A DNA stretch of 64,000 nucleotides from Phorcus lineatus. Its lineage: Eukaryota; Mollusca; Gastropoda; Trochida; Trochidae. The first letter of the stretch is position 1, and every line of letters starts with the position of its first letter. Both the position numbers and the translations under genes were made by a program. Under the pieces are notes generated by a model that saw nothing but the letters and a program-made list of their open reading frames with translations, was not told the origin of the DNA and made no database searches. Below are positions 1-11,398 of the stretch, one piece after another. Location: the NCBI GenBank assembly GCA_921293015.1, contig OV121083.1, forward strand, positions 30,124,908 through 30,188,907, read 5' to 3'.

Positions 1-423
1 TAGGTGAACAGATCAAACTATCGAACACAAAAGGTTTCAGGGAAAAAGGTAGATTTCGAAACAAAACCGTTTTTTTTTCACAAACTGAATTTAATTTTTT
101 TTATATCTTTCGCTTTTTAAAGCATAAAAATACACTGCATCATAAGAGCTTATTTGCGAGATATTATGAAATAAGAAAAAACATTATCTTGAGCAAAAAC
201 AATACCAGAAATTCTGAAGAAGAATCAAATTAGAAATCTTACTGGAAAATGTAAAAACAAAAAAGGTGGCTCACCACATTGTAATTTCTTCACAATTAAT
301 TCAAATAACTGAATACATGCTCGATATTACATTAAGACAGGAACACTTGGGTAAGGCCATACGTACAGCACAATGGGAAAGTGGTCAATACATACACCGC
401 TGAAGGACCGGACAAAAACTTAC
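1..423. other. no gene seen; flank of a candidate exon
   Basis: AT-rich DNA without a coding signal. If the exon at 424-810 is real, this is the 5' part of the intron that follows it on the minus strand. It begins with a GTAAGT donor, read on the minus strand at 418-423. Confidence 0.4.
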
Positions 424-810
424 AGGTATTACCAGTGGGCCCAGACTATGAGTGCTTGGCCTTCTTGGTCTATCATACTTGTCGCGTTCCTCTCCGAAAC
501 AGAAAACTCCTAGACTATGAGTACTCGGCCGTCTGGGGCGATCACCCCCTTCACCAAACATACTGATGGGCAAGATACCAACACTATGTGTGCTTGGGCG
601 CCGCAACTTCTCAGCTCCACGATAATGATATTCCCCGAATCCACTTACGGAGAAGGGTCCCAGACTATGTGTACTTGGTCTGCGCTGTCGTTCTTGATTA
701 TTGTCATCTGTGGTGATACTTATTGCTGGATGAGCGGTGGATGGCGGTACCAAACTGTGACGTCGTTGTACATCCATTGGTTTGTCAAGGGTGCACGAAC
801 TTTTCTCATC
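424..810 (-). CDS. candidate host exon with RRPSTHSLG repeats
   Basis: The minus strand is open for 129 codons between a good acceptor (CCTTTTTGCAG, just above 810) and a GTAAGT donor just below 424. The exon is 387 nt and phase 0-0. The peptide has four copies of RRPSTHS(L/V)G spaced roughly 22-29 residues apart, three followed by a variable stretch with an FGE motif, and a related QRRHSLVPP near the front. Each RRPS(T) fits the basophilic kinase consensus RRxS used by PKA-type kinases, so a repeated phosphorylation or docking module is plausible. A repeated-peptide precursor is an alternative because of the dibasic RR pairs. No signal peptide or membrane segment is visible. I do not recognise the gene, and no neighbouring exon could be found in the window. 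The direction, the repeat conservation and both splice sites agree, which is why I prefer a host exon to a chance ORF. Confidence 0.55.
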
Positions 811-3132
811 CTGCAAAAAGGTAACTTATACGTTACAGCAAACATTTGTGTATATTTCTTACAAATCTGTTTCATAAACTGTTTTTTAATATTGAAATAT
901 TGTTAAGTTTGAATTATAGAATGAATATCGCAGATGATCATGTTTCCATACAGGATAATAATGATGAAATTTTTAATCCCAATGTCCAGTGCCACGACGG
1001 CTCACTAGCTATACTTAATTACCCCTATTGAGTTTTTATTTTGCAGCTTTCCACCACATCTTTTTTCATTCAAATGTTTATTTGTTTATTATAATTATTG
1101 TAAAATGTTGATATGATACATTGACGTGGCTGAAATGTTGACTTTTATATGATATAGTAATTAAGTTAACTTTTGACATTGAGAAATTAAGAATTTGTTG
1201 ATATATTGACTTTGATATATATTGATTTTGTTTGAATGTCGACTAAAACTAATATATTGATTTGGGTGAATGGTTGACTGTGAATGACAGTTTGCATTAG
1301 GATATCTGTTGACATTGACTTAAGAAGAATGTTGGTGAAATGTTGAATTTGTAACATTGTCGAAATTCAGTTTGAATTGTTTAGTGAAAGATTACTTTGA
1401 AACGAAATACCTTTAGTAAAATGTTGACTTAAAATGATGCGTTAAATATTGACTTTGACAATAAAACCCTGGTAAAATATACCGTCCCAATAATGCATAA
1501 AGACACACCCATGATAGATTATCGCGGTAATGATACACTATAACATGCGACAATATACTACTCAAGATTACTCATTCGCCAGCTTTCTCAATCAAGGATC
1601 AAGTTCACACAGGGTGGATATACCCTAGATCCGTTTGCCCAAATTACAGGAACCTTATTTAATCTAGAAAATGTTTCCAGTTTCTAGTTTCCAGGACTTT
1701 TTTCCATAACAATTACTAAGAATAAATCTTTTTTCCCATGGTGTAGGCATGTAGATTTTCAATATAGTTAATGAAGATAAAGAGTTTCTTAAGTATGGTG
1801 CTATCCTCAGGAAAGCTATAAGGATTGAAAATCGTTGCTCCTTGTGCAAAAATTAAATACGTTTTGTAAATGAACAGATTCTGCATATGTGGATCTTGGA
1901 AGGGGAAAATAAATACTTTAAAAAGAAGGTTTATTAAATCAGATGAAACGATTTGAGTCTTTGTGAAGTTACCAATTTTGAAACATTGTTTGATAAATTT
2001 GATCTGTAAAACGCATTGAATTCATATATCTAAGACGAAACGAGAGGAAGCGTTATTATAAACATTTATGTACATGTATTCAGAAATCATTCATTTGTGA
2101 AGAATTTGAGGCCATTGAAAGTTACACTTGATTTTAACTTTACTTCTTGAATGCATCACTTTGGGGATTTTATGTCATGAACTATCAACTTGATGATTGC
2201 ACGTAATTAATAGTTTGAACGCAAGTGTTATTTTACTATTATCAATATAAGAGTTTATTCGAATATTACTTTAATAATAAATTTTAAGCTACATCATTGG
2301 ACAATTGTCTTCATGGAGCTACGCCCATCATGCTATACATATTCACAATTAACACATGTAATTGATGTACCTCGAATGCATTCGTGTTTTGATGAAATCG
2401 TCTGTATTAGAAATATTTACTTTGTTAAGATGACAATTCTTTCCTATTTGTATTCTTTTGAGTTCAAATATTGGATTCAATTAGCGGTACATTTATAGTG
2501 CAAATATTAAGTAGTTGATACCGTCCCAACAGAATAAATCACTTGGTCAATATTAATAATGTAGCTAACCTGTGAAGTGATATGACATGCACTTTTGATA
2601 GGTATGTTAACAACAGATAAATTCATCATATGAATATATTTCTATCTAATAATTCGACTACTTTTACATTCGCTAATGTTACATGCGTGCTATCTCTTAA
2701 ATCTGGTTTATCATTTCCATAAATTCTTAATTATGATTCATATAGTTGAAATACCGACACGCTTTATATACTTTACATGGTGTGTAGACATGCAGTATTT
2801 GTATTAACAAATGAAAATGCATGTTAATCAACATATGTGAAATATGAGGTACGTTACGTGTTTAATTGTTAGTAGATAGATTGATGAATAAATTCTAACA
2901 TGAAAATTGACAAACGCTTATTAGTGATATTTGGTTATGTATACACTATACATATTATTATATGTAAGTGTGTGTCTGTGTTTATTATTTGTTGTTCTTC
3001 AAGTGTTCTTGTTTAGGTATACGTAAGAGAAATTAAGTTAGCTTACAAAACTTCATATTTCTTAACTAAGTAGGTATAAATGGGGTTTTTAGATCAACAG
3101 TGACCAAAACACACCTTTTCATTACCCCACGT
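811..3132. other. no gene seen
   Basis: About 2.3 kb of AT-rich DNA. If the exon at 424-810 is real, the first part is intron upstream of it. It holds a degenerate TTGAC-rich repeat (listed separately) and no reading frame with family resemblance. A string at 3069-3082 (AGTAGGTATAAATG) resembles the first bases of the young Polinton TIR with one substitution and one gap; no partner was found at the other end of the old Polinton. Confidence 0.5.
1041..1470. repeat. degenerate TGTTGAC-rich repeat
   Basis: Variants of TGTTGAC / ATTGACTTTGATAT recur roughly every 20-60 bases with irregular spacing. This looks like a decayed minisatellite. There is no constant repeat or spacer length, so it is not a CRISPR-like array. 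Confidence 0.35.
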
Positions 3133-3259
3133 CAAAATTACTCTGCTGTTTTGACCTGTACGTGTCAATGAGTAGACACGCCCCACTCATCACTAATCCA
3201 GCACCCCCCTTATAGCCTACTACAAACAAGTATTATTAATAGATAACAGATTCAAACCT
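3133..3259 (+). repeat. left terminal inverted repeat, old Polinton
   Basis: This matches the reverse complement of 27229-27353 over about 125 bases with few differences; it includes the shared GTGATGAGTGGGGCGTGTCT, read from the right copy. The inner edge covers the last codons of the MCP remnant, so the right TIR carries a second copy of that short coding end. Confidence 0.85.
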
Positions 3260-3671
3260 CCTGCTGTCAATATTCACTTGGGCATCCATGATAACATATA
3301 AGTAAATATGTACTGGCCCAGCTGCTTCTGCTTCTTTGGTGATTGCAATTGTCATTCCTTCACTACCATATTCAATTCTTCTTCCGGAGCCATGAAGTTG
3401 GTCATCATCAGTTGTTCTTAGATCAAGCCACAAAGCGTAATTGTCAGTTAAAAATTTACCTATGCCCATATCAGTCAGACACAAATCTTTCATCACCATA
3501 TTTGTTATTGGATAGCGTTTTATACTGGGAAGTTTCACAATTTCATCCCATAAATTCTGTTTATGCATATGTTGACTGTAAAGTTGATTTGGTACCTCCT
3601 CAATAGTCATTGGTATAGTTTTGATTTTAGGATTATAAAATTATTCAGTCATTCTGTCAAACCCAGCAGTA
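3236..3671 (-). pseudogene. MCP remnant, C-terminal part (old Polinton)
   Basis: The last 124 codons match the C-terminal part of the young element's MCP (43522-43902) at about three residues in four by eye, including shared VPNQLYSQ, NMVMKDLCLTDM and LWLDLRTTDDD. In the young copy this region closes the double-jelly-roll capsid protein. Its end lies inside the left TIR. The remnant is cut off at 3671 by a LINE insertion with a 13-bp target duplication. Confidence 0.85.
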
Positions 3672-4101
3672 TAAAATAATACATTCTCGCCTTAGACTTG
3701 AATGCAGCAACTTAAATGCACACAAGTATGAAAGATTCATATCATCAACTCCCGACTGTTCTTGTGGCCATAACCATGAAGATTCGACCCATTATTTCTT
3801 TTCATGTCCATTGTTCATGAATATAAGGGAAAATATGTTTTTCTATAACAAAGGTTTTGACCTGAGATCGGTCCTATTTGGAAACCCAAATTGTTCCTCT
3901 TATGTAAATCATGAACTATTGATATCTGTGCACGAATTTATAGATTTAACAGGCAGATTTGCATCGGATCCATAATTGATATATTTTATTGGTAAAGCTT
4001 GTTGGCGACTATATATTCATATATAGATAAATCATATATTTTTGTAAATACACCATGACATGTTCTTTATCTTGCTGGCGTTTGTATAGATAAGTATATA
4101 T

Positions 4102-7100
4102 GTATCATCCCAACTGCGGATCCGCCCCATCTTAAGATGGGACGGGGGATACTAAAACAAGTTAATAATATTCATATTTTATAATGATTTGTGTCAGTAA
4201 AACATGTTTTTAGATAGTTTAGTTATATTCTATTCACACTTACGAAGAAAATTTGATTTGATTTTCATTTACTTCACTTTTTCACTCGATTTCATCTGTT
4301 ATCGAGTACAAACGATTCAACACTACTCAAACATTTATTGAAAGTCACATTTGATTACTGATTGAATCACATTTGTTAAGCAACATAACAAAATCAGATC
4401 AATATATAGATTTATATTTAGATAATAGTTTTCAGCATTTTTCAAACGACCAATAAATGCGTAGATCGAACAGCTGACATCACAGAGACATCTTTGTATC
4501 TCAGTTTCTTTACAAAAAGGTGGTATAAACTATTAACAATCAAATATATGAAGTTATTCTAATACAGATCCAAGTTTTACACAACTAGTGATAAATTGCT
4601 TTTTCAAAAATATATATTTAAAAAACGTACCTGATACAGAGAAATGAATAATTTATACAAAAACCTCCTATAAACAGAAGTTAAGGTACTCTCCATCGTT
4701 ACAATGCAACACTGAATAGACTGAATATGTTAATGTGTCAGCTTGGCGAGACAGAGAACGGATGATTTGACACCAATTTGCCCACCGTAGGAACTGTTAG
4801 GCTATAACAACATATGGAGACACCAACACCCCATGTTGTTTTAACAAAGTATTATCTTGTTTATCTACTTGGCGACTTGGTTGATTGTATCAAATGTAAA
4901 AGAAATTAAAAGTTCCTATCATCGAAGTCTAGTTCCCCAACATTTTAGATATTTTCAAATAGTGCCAACCTTAGGGTTTGAATATTCCCTAGTAACTCAT
5001 ATCAATATACTAAAATCTGTCTTAACGGCGACAAATCTTTGTCACAGAGTGTTAACGAATTCCTAAGAATAAATATATGTATCATTTCATAAACGATAGC
5101 ATTCGATTTTTAAAGCTTTTTCCTAAAAATTGTACAAAAGATGTAGACAAAGCTTATATAAATTTGAGTTTAGTAAGAATAATTGCAAATGTATATTTCC
5201 ACCAATGTACTTGATATCTAAATCGTTTTATGTTTGTTTCAAGAAAAGAATTTATATGAGCATTTGCTGCCTGTTTGCTAATCCTTTTTTCTTTTTGTAA
5301 ATATATTCTGAATTTTGTGTAACACATGTTTTATTGAAATAAAATATCGTTTAAATCTTAGAAATATACTTACTAACCATTATATGATTACACTTAATGC
5401 ATATTTTCATACAATGAAATATCGAATATTTTACAATAAGCAATGACAATTTCAATATCAAATATATATGAGAAATAACAGTTTCTATATCAAATTTGTA
5501 TAAGCAATAACAATATGAATCATTTAGTCCTCTGAGGATATTACATTAGTACACGTATGTCAGCACAAAATTACTCAATAAGTCTTAGTATATCAATAAA
5601 TCTTCATTGATGTGTATTTACAAACCTAATGCCTTTTTTTGGGGGGACATGTTTAGTAGAATAGTTAAAGATAACAAAACGATTAGTTAAGTAAACTTTC
5701 AGCTGTAAAATAACAATATTACACTGGGAAAAAAACAATATTACACTGAAATGCAATTCTTGCCCCTCACCTACTCATCTTATTTGACATATGTACGGAT
5801 CACTTGATTAACGTATTAGTAGTAAGAACACACAACAATTCTCTCAATTCAACGCTTCTTACAAGGCTAGATAGACGCTTGTACATATAAAAATACAACC
5901 TTTTAATACTGATCAAAATCATATGTTACCTCGAGCTATGTAGAAAAATAGTAGAATAATAATAGTTGAATAATTAACGTATTGTGCTGCAACTGTACAT
6001 TGTATTTGTTTGACTTTGTGTTGTATGTTGGATGGTTTCAAAATATGATGTTTATTGAAGCGGCATTAATATAAGCTTCCAACTTGCCTCCAAATCTAAT
6101 ATCTTTTTATAAAAATGAAAATAATATGTTTAAACCATGATCTTCTTTTGCAAATCTTGGAAACTAAGTTCTCAATATTTTAAAAATCTATTGAAAAGCC
6201 TGCTATTTCCCCATAATTAATCAATGGATGATGTTAGATTTCATTTCGGTTACTTGACATGATAATCGTTCTGTTAATGAAAAAAATATTTTGAATATAT
6301 TTAGTGTGGCAAAACAACTTTCATCGAATAACAATACAATAACTATAGACATTTGTTGTTGTTTTTGGTTATAGTTTGATCACGTCTGCTTCCACCTATC
6401 AGAGATGTTGCCGATAGGGGCCAATGCCTTGATAAATATGAATGATGATCATTGACTAAAACAACAAACGCTCGGCGTGTACCTTTGTAGTGTTACATGT
6501 GTCATGTACCCATTCTGGTCACTAATTGAAAGGTGACACACCGGATGTTTACCAAATCCCTTTCGGATACCCCCCCCCCCCCCCCCAAGCACCCACCCCA
6601 CACCCATCTCTGAACTACCATGCAGGTATGTTTGCCATTTGCATCACGACACTGATCAGATCAGGTTCGATCGGAAATATGAGGAGGCATAACTGGATTT
6701 ATTTACTGGACATCTTATAAGCATTGACGGAACGCCATTTATAGGTTAGTGTTTGCGAATTATGTTTAGAAACATACACTTTTAGATTCGACTATCAAAC
6801 ACAATAAGTACATTGGAATCTTGCTTAACGGAACGGTTTATGTGTAAGAAATTGAACTGATTACAAAGCATTAGATTAGCATTCTTGGTATTCACTAAGA
6901 GTAGGTTTGGGTGTATAATTGCATATAATTTCTTATTTAGTTGCTTAACATGGTGTCATTATTAAAAATATTTAAGAATATAATGAAATAATTTATAAGA
7001 TTTTGTATAAGAATTACTTTTGAAATCGTATTGGGCTATGATGAAAGACTCGTATGCGATGAGAGACAATAAGTCATGAAAATCAACATAAAATCAAAAT

Positions 7101-7246
7101 ATCTTTTGATGTCCTTAAAGCACTTATCTAAATGATACATGTTATCATGTTATTACTAAATTCAACATTAGAATAAGGATATTATGAACATGTTAAGGTA
7201 TCTGCCGTCCCATCTCAAGATCGGACGTCCCAACTTGGGATGATAC
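4102..7246. mobile_element. non-autonomous TIR DNA transposon with palindromic ends
   Basis: Both ends start GTATCATCCCAA when read inward, and each end folds on itself. The left 51 bases run from GTATC to GATAC and include the perfect palindrome CCCATCTTAAGATGGG; the right end has a similar but diverged fold. The flanks are ATATAT on both sides, so the exact target duplication is ambiguous. The 3.1-kb interior shows no transposase. It contains a LINE family A 3' end near 6045-6138 and a 17-base C tract at 6570-6586. An isolated end of the same family lies at 59313-59428. The superfamily is not recognised. Confidence 0.7.
6045..6138 (+). mobile_element. LINE family A 3' end fragment
   Basis: The stretch from GAAGCGGCATTAATATAAGC to AATAATATGTTTAAACC matches the 3' end of the LINE at 7300-7368. 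It lies within the interior of the DNA transposon at 4102-7246. No target duplication was looked for with success. Confidence 0.6.
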
Positions 7247-7368
7247 ATATATATTCATTGTACCATCACCATGACATGTTCTATATTTTGTATTTTGGAG
7301 CGGTATTAACATAAGCTTCTAGCTTGTTTACCAATCCAATTTTTTTCTGAAATAAATATGTTTAAACC

Positions 7369-7663
7369 AAACCCAGCAGTAGGGGTTTTGAATAGCATCA
7401 AAACACCTTTCATAGACAATAGTACATTTATATTAACATTCCACACTGAGTCACTTTTCTCAGCCGGTATCATATGATGACAAAGTATACGATCATGAAA
7501 TATAGACAAGGGACTATTATATAAAGAATGTATTTCACGGGCCAAATCTGGTTCTGTAACTTTGTCAAATTCTAATGCAATATTCTTAATTTCATAAATT
7601 ATTTCATTACTACCTATGATAACTTGTTTATATTCATTAAATGTTAGTTCATATTCTAATCCA
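7369..7663 (-). pseudogene. MCP remnant, middle part (old Polinton)
   Basis: The minus-strand reading contains LEYELTFNEYKQVI, YEIKNIALEFDKV, EIHSLYNSPL and MKGVLMLFK. Each has a direct counterpart in the young MCP (43522-44803). It continues the capsid remnant beyond the LINE insertion and is bounded on the other side by a Penelope-like fragment. Confidence 0.85.
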
Positions 7664-8275
7664 GGACAACAATGAATTTTATGGATAATCAACTTCTTTA
7701 TTGTACTGGTAGTGACGTTTCGGTATAGATTCTTATACCGTTTTCAAGCAATTGGTGATATGGTAAGATACATCATTTTTATACACAAGTTACACATGGA
7801 TGGAATAACAAGGTAACAATGATAACAGGATGAGGTAACAATAACATGAAAGGATACAGGTAGGAAAACATGATAAGATGTGTGGGAGTACCTATTAATC
7901 AAGGGGAGTTAATTAGGCTGAGGCGGATTAGGGAACAAAGAGGGAGGGGTGGTGAGTGAAGTCAGAGCAAGTCAAGTGGATTAATCATGGGCGGATTAGG
8001 TGGTTGTAAGCTGATGGGATGAAATAGCCTTGATCCCTGTTTAAAGAGGGCTTAAATCTAACAATTTGAATAGCCTCAGCTAAACGACGTTGAGTGTAAT
8101 CATGTTTGTTGTTTGTAAGTGTTTTGACTGTATTCCAACTGATTTTGTGCTGATTTACTGGCGGCAACTACATTGGGGAAACATCCAGACCACTCAACAT
8201 TCGCATCAAGGAACACAAAACATCAACAATCAAAGCAGACACTAAATCAGCCGTTTCGGAACACATCACAAGATT
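7664..8275 (-). mobile_element. Penelope-like element fragment with inverted head
   Basis: The minus strand of 7985-8167 encodes the end of a Penelope-type GIY-YIG endonuclease (NQHKISWNTVKTL, RRLAEAIQI, PSLNRDQGYF, NHLIRP). This is followed by a 3' tail of about 300 bases that reaches the MCP remnant. The preceding endonuclease segment (YIGETSRPLNIRIKEHK) lies at about 8168-8275 but on the plus strand, so the head is inverted relative to the tail with a junction at 8167/8168. Such head inversions are known from twin-priming in LINEs. The fragment sits inside the MCP remnant of the old Polinton. Confidence 0.75.
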
Positions 8276-8307
8276 TTCTATTGGAATATGAAAAATAAAT
8301 ATATCAA

Positions 8308-8687
8308 ATGTCGCATTATGGTCAGAAACTCAATCCGTTGCGCTAGCTTAGTGAGAATCTTGCTATCACAGGAATCCGATCCTCTGTAAGTGTAACAAAT
8401 AACCCTAGTACTATCAGCCAAAATGAACAACTGTTGGTTCGTTTTCCAAATCTTCGAAGTCAGTAATCGTTCCAGGAACAACCCGCTTGGATTTTGATAT
8501 ATTCTTAACATCAGATGGTTCCAAAGATAAAGATAGTACCGTAGTACAAAACATTGGCCGAGCTATAATAAAGAAAACCACTGTTAAAATAAGTAGTAAT
8601 GAAGTATTGTCTATAGATGACAGTGATATATATCACACTTATATGGATCTTTGGAGACCTACACAAGAAAGAAATAATCTTCTTTAA
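8308..8687 (+). pseudogene. MCP remnant, N-terminal part (old Polinton)
   Basis: The plus strand reads MSHYGQKLNP at the start and later NEQLLVRFPNL, IVPGT, GRAIIKKTTVKISSNEVLSI and DDSDIYHTYMDLWRPTQER. These match the front of the young MCP (start at 44803). This part lies on the strand opposite to the other MCP parts of the same element, so the remnant has been internally rearranged. Confidence 0.8.
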
Positions 8688-8693
8688 TTAAAT

Positions 8694-9770
8694 GTCTGAA
8701 CTTAGAAATTTTGATGATGATGCAGGAGCTGTTGGAGGTGCTTTGATAGCCAAGGTACTAGAAGTACTTCATTCATTTCTGTAAATAATCAAGGGGTTAA
8801 ACCCGAAGTAGAACGTTTGTATAAAGTATTGGGCAACCCTGAGGGGGGAATTGATTATACCAAATTTACTATAAATAAAAATGGGCAAATTAGACTAAAA
8901 AATACCCTAATATAGACTTGGTCTACAAACGAGATGGGAAACCCCACAGTCTTGAGTCTATAAGAACTCAAAGAGGTGCAGGTGTAAATGTTAATCGCAA
9001 TGAATTAGGATTTACAGATTATACAAGTACACCAAAACCAAAACTTCTAGAAAAGATTGAGAGAACACTTCAAAGTTCAAGGGCACAATTAAATGAAGCA
9101 GAACAAACTCTCATAAAACAACCAATCCAAGGTGTAAGTGAAGCTAAGGATACAGTAGACAAAACCATACACACCATTAACGACCCACAATTAAATACTA
9201 AAGGGATAGAACTAAGTATAAGGGAATTGCGAGGACTCGACGAGGCAATGCGGACTCAAAGAGGTGAACTAATAAATAACCTATCCAAACTAACAAAATA
9301 AGATAAACATATAGCTTATGAAAACGATAAATTAGCCAAAGCCAATAACCCAGAACAAAAGGAACGGGTTATTAAGGGAATAAGGGATTTGGAAGATGAA
9401 AGGTCGGCACGTTTGAAATCTGCTTCAACAAATAAAGAAGTATTACAAACACAAATTTAGCAGACTATTGATATGATATTAAGGGAAGATACATCCCTTT
9501 GGGAGTGTCTTCGAACTTTGTTTTGGGAACAGGGAATAACCATTGCCAGTATTTTAACAGCGATAGGCCTTCTAATATCAACTCTGACTCAATCTATAAC
9601 TGGAGGCTCCCACACCAAAACAGAAACCCAATAAACTCAAAGAATGGCTACAATATATATCCAAATCATTAGCGAACTAAACAGGAAAAGCCACATTACC
9701 AGGTATAATAGGAAGTATACTATCATGGCTTTTTAACCTTTCAGCTAAAAAAGCATCTTGGTTGAGTACA
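8694..9770 (+). pseudogene. coiled-coil membrane protein remnant (old Polinton)
   Basis: This matches the young proteins at 44854-46157. Shared landmarks are NRNELGFTDY, the heptad-rich stretch with QLNEAEQTL, RELRGLDEAMRTQRGEL, the EQGITIASILTAIG membrane segment and a second hydrophobic C-terminal part. It starts a few bases from the MCP N-terminal part, as in the young copy. The function is unknown; the family recurs in Polintons of invertebrates. Confidence 0.8.
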
Positions 9771-10035
9771 AATCACAGTACAGTCACAAATCATTGGTTT
9801 ATTCTTCCAATCCTCCATCTCCTCTTCATTAGATATCTTTATATGGTAATTTTTGAAAATATCCATGAACCTAGCGACAAAATTAGTCCCTTTAGTATCT
9901 ACCCATATAGTTTGTATTGTGAAGTATTTTTCTCTTTTTTTAATAATAATATTTACGACCGGTAAATCCACTGTAAACTCCTCCAGTGTCATACTTTGCT
10001 TTGCTATTATACTAATAGGACAATGTTGCCATTTT
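9741..10035 (-). pseudogene. remnant of conserved Polinton protein (46498-47496 type)
   Basis: The minus strand contains QTIWVDTKGTNF, DIFKNYHIKISNEEEME and a following W-rich piece. This corresponds to QSIWVNAKGSNF and DIFENYEVTISNEDEIE in the young copy. Only the front third of the family is visible here, between the coiled-coil and penton remnants as in the young element. Confidence 0.75.
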
Positions 10036-10065
10036 ATTTTTTAAAAATAAATGCTTAAATGATAA

Positions 10066-10323
10066 AATGTACCTGACTATTCCTAATCTTAAGAATGGGG
10101 AAACAATCTTAGAGAAAAACCTTCCACTTTATTGAGGATAATTCCTGTGGTAAATGAGACTTACAACACTGGTAGATATGAAACGTTAACTAACCGTCAA
10201 TATAAGAAACTTAAACTTAGTCGAATACCCAACTTGAAAATTTCGATATTAACTACAGACAATCAACCAATTAATATTGGGTACACAACTTTAACACTAC
10301 ATTTAAGGGGTTGTGATAATTAA
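10066..10323 (+). pseudogene. penton-like minor capsid remnant (old Polinton)
   Basis: It starts MYLTIPNLKNGETI and ends with the C-terminal block RIIPVVNETYN, NRQYKKLKLSRIPNLKISI and a final TLHLRG. The young copy at 47533-48198 has the same first and last blocks. The closing pattern (RIIPV ... I.I.T... LTLH) is that of the single-jelly-roll minor capsid (penton) proteins of Polintons. Much of the middle is not visible here. Confidence 0.7.
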
Positions 10324-10329
10324 TTAAAA

Positions 10330-10822
10330 ATGACAGATTTCACAGGACCTCGAACCAAATCATGTGTGAATATCGGGATTGCAGATTTAGATTGCCCTGG
10401 TCTCTTATTTTCCAAATACAAAGAAGGGGATTGCAGTATCAAATGACGCTGGATTAGGTCTCACCAGAAATAAGGAAGTAAAGGCCAACATACCTGTGTT
10501 CCTGGAAATAATACACATTTTTAATAGGAAGAATTATTGGGAATATCTGTACCTGGAATTGTTTTTGGGAGCCGTACCAACGGATTTTGTGACCATACTT
10601 CCCGGATTGAATATAAAATGGAAAACTCGTAATAGGCCCATTAGTATTTACATAACACCTGATGCAATGGTAAATAGTTTGGAAGGTGACGTAGAAATCC
10701 AACGCCCCGCAGGAAGTAGGATTAAGGCTGACAAGATAGCTATGGATAATAAATTTTTCTTTAAGAAATTGTGCACTTCTGAAGAACCATTTCTGAATTA
10801 TCTTAGAGACTTTGCTTTATAA
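10330..10822 (+). pseudogene. remnant of the DFVTILPGLNIKW family (old Polinton)
   Basis: It opens MTDFTGPRTKSCVN and later carries VPTDFVTILPGLNIKW, ITPDAMVNSLEGDVEI and a final FFKKL block. It pairs best with the second of the two tandem paralogues in the young copy (49072-49977). Only one family member is visible in the old element. Confidence 0.75.
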
Positions 10823-10860
10823 AGGTATATATTTAAAGGTTAAGATATTTAATATAAAAA

Positions 10861-11384
10861 ATGCATTCTGAGTTATCAAACGATGTTGAGGCATTCCGAT
10901 TAGCCAATATTGGTGAAATAAAAGCTGAGATTAATTATGAACGGGATTCCCATAAACAAAAACAAGAAAATTATAAAAAGATAGTTAATGTCACAGACAT
11001 CTTGGACACAACATTTATCACATTAAGTGTAGCATTGGTTACAGCTGGGGTGGGAGTACTATCAATGGTAATCTTGACACCAGTAGCAATTGGATAAGAA
11101 GCAGCCGCAACTTTATCTGGTGTCCTCGGTGTTTCTTTAAAGTTTGTTTCACGCATTTAAAATTGAAGAAACATGAACAAATTAGAACTATTGCCGATTC
11201 TAAACTAAACACCATATCAGACCTTATTTCTAAAGCGTTAGATGATGGGTCAATCTCAGACACAGAATATGCTTTGATATCTCTTGAGCTTTCAAAATAT
11301 CAAGAAATGAAGGAAAATATCAAAGTGGTCAAATCTTCAAAGGAAGATATCATGCAATTGTTTCGAAAGTTTAAGAGAGATTGA
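10861..11384 (+). pseudogene. two-helix membrane protein remnant (old Polinton)
   Basis: This matches 49995-50516 of the young copy along its length: NDVEAFRLANIGEIK, a hydrophobic core with TLSVALVTAGVGVLSM, then LKKHEQIRTIADSKLNTISDLISKALDDG and a charged tail. The core could form a membrane hairpin. The function is unknown. Confidence 0.8.
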
Positions 11385-11398
11385 ATATTTCACTCAAT

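Larger units (their letters stand above)
3672..7368 (+). mobile_element. 5'-truncated LINE (family A), split by a DNA transposon
   Basis: Both sides carry AAACCCAGCAGTA (3659-3671 and 7369-7381), a 13-bp target duplication typical of LINE target-primed insertion. The host sequence is the MCP remnant of the old Polinton. The LINE is about 550 bp once the nested element at 4102-7246 is discounted. Positions 3690-3975 encode the C-terminal Cys/His end of a LINE ORF2, with CSCG, THYFFSCPLF and a final HEFIDLTGRF-like stretch. The 3' end reads AATAAATATGTTTAAACC. The same family occurs at 6045-6138, 26050-26112 and 56208-56770. Confidence 0.85.

Noticed and set aside
1041-1470. CRISPR-like array suspected from recurring TTGAC words.
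   Set aside because: Spacing and repeat length are irregular, and the window is plainly animal DNA.
1478-2530. ATACCGTCCCAA occurs at about 1479 and again at about 2515, similar to words at the ends of the 4102-7246 transposon.
   Set aside because: The two are in direct, not inverted, orientation, the flanks do not match, and the word is too short to define an element.
3069-3082. A possible true left end of the old Polinton resembling the young TIR start.
   Set aside because: No matching inverse sequence was found beyond 27353, so it cannot be shown to be a terminus.
6526-6720. 64-codon plus-strand ORF with a Pro-rich run.
   Set aside because: It reads through a 17-base C tract inside a non-autonomous transposon; there is no homology or exon signal.
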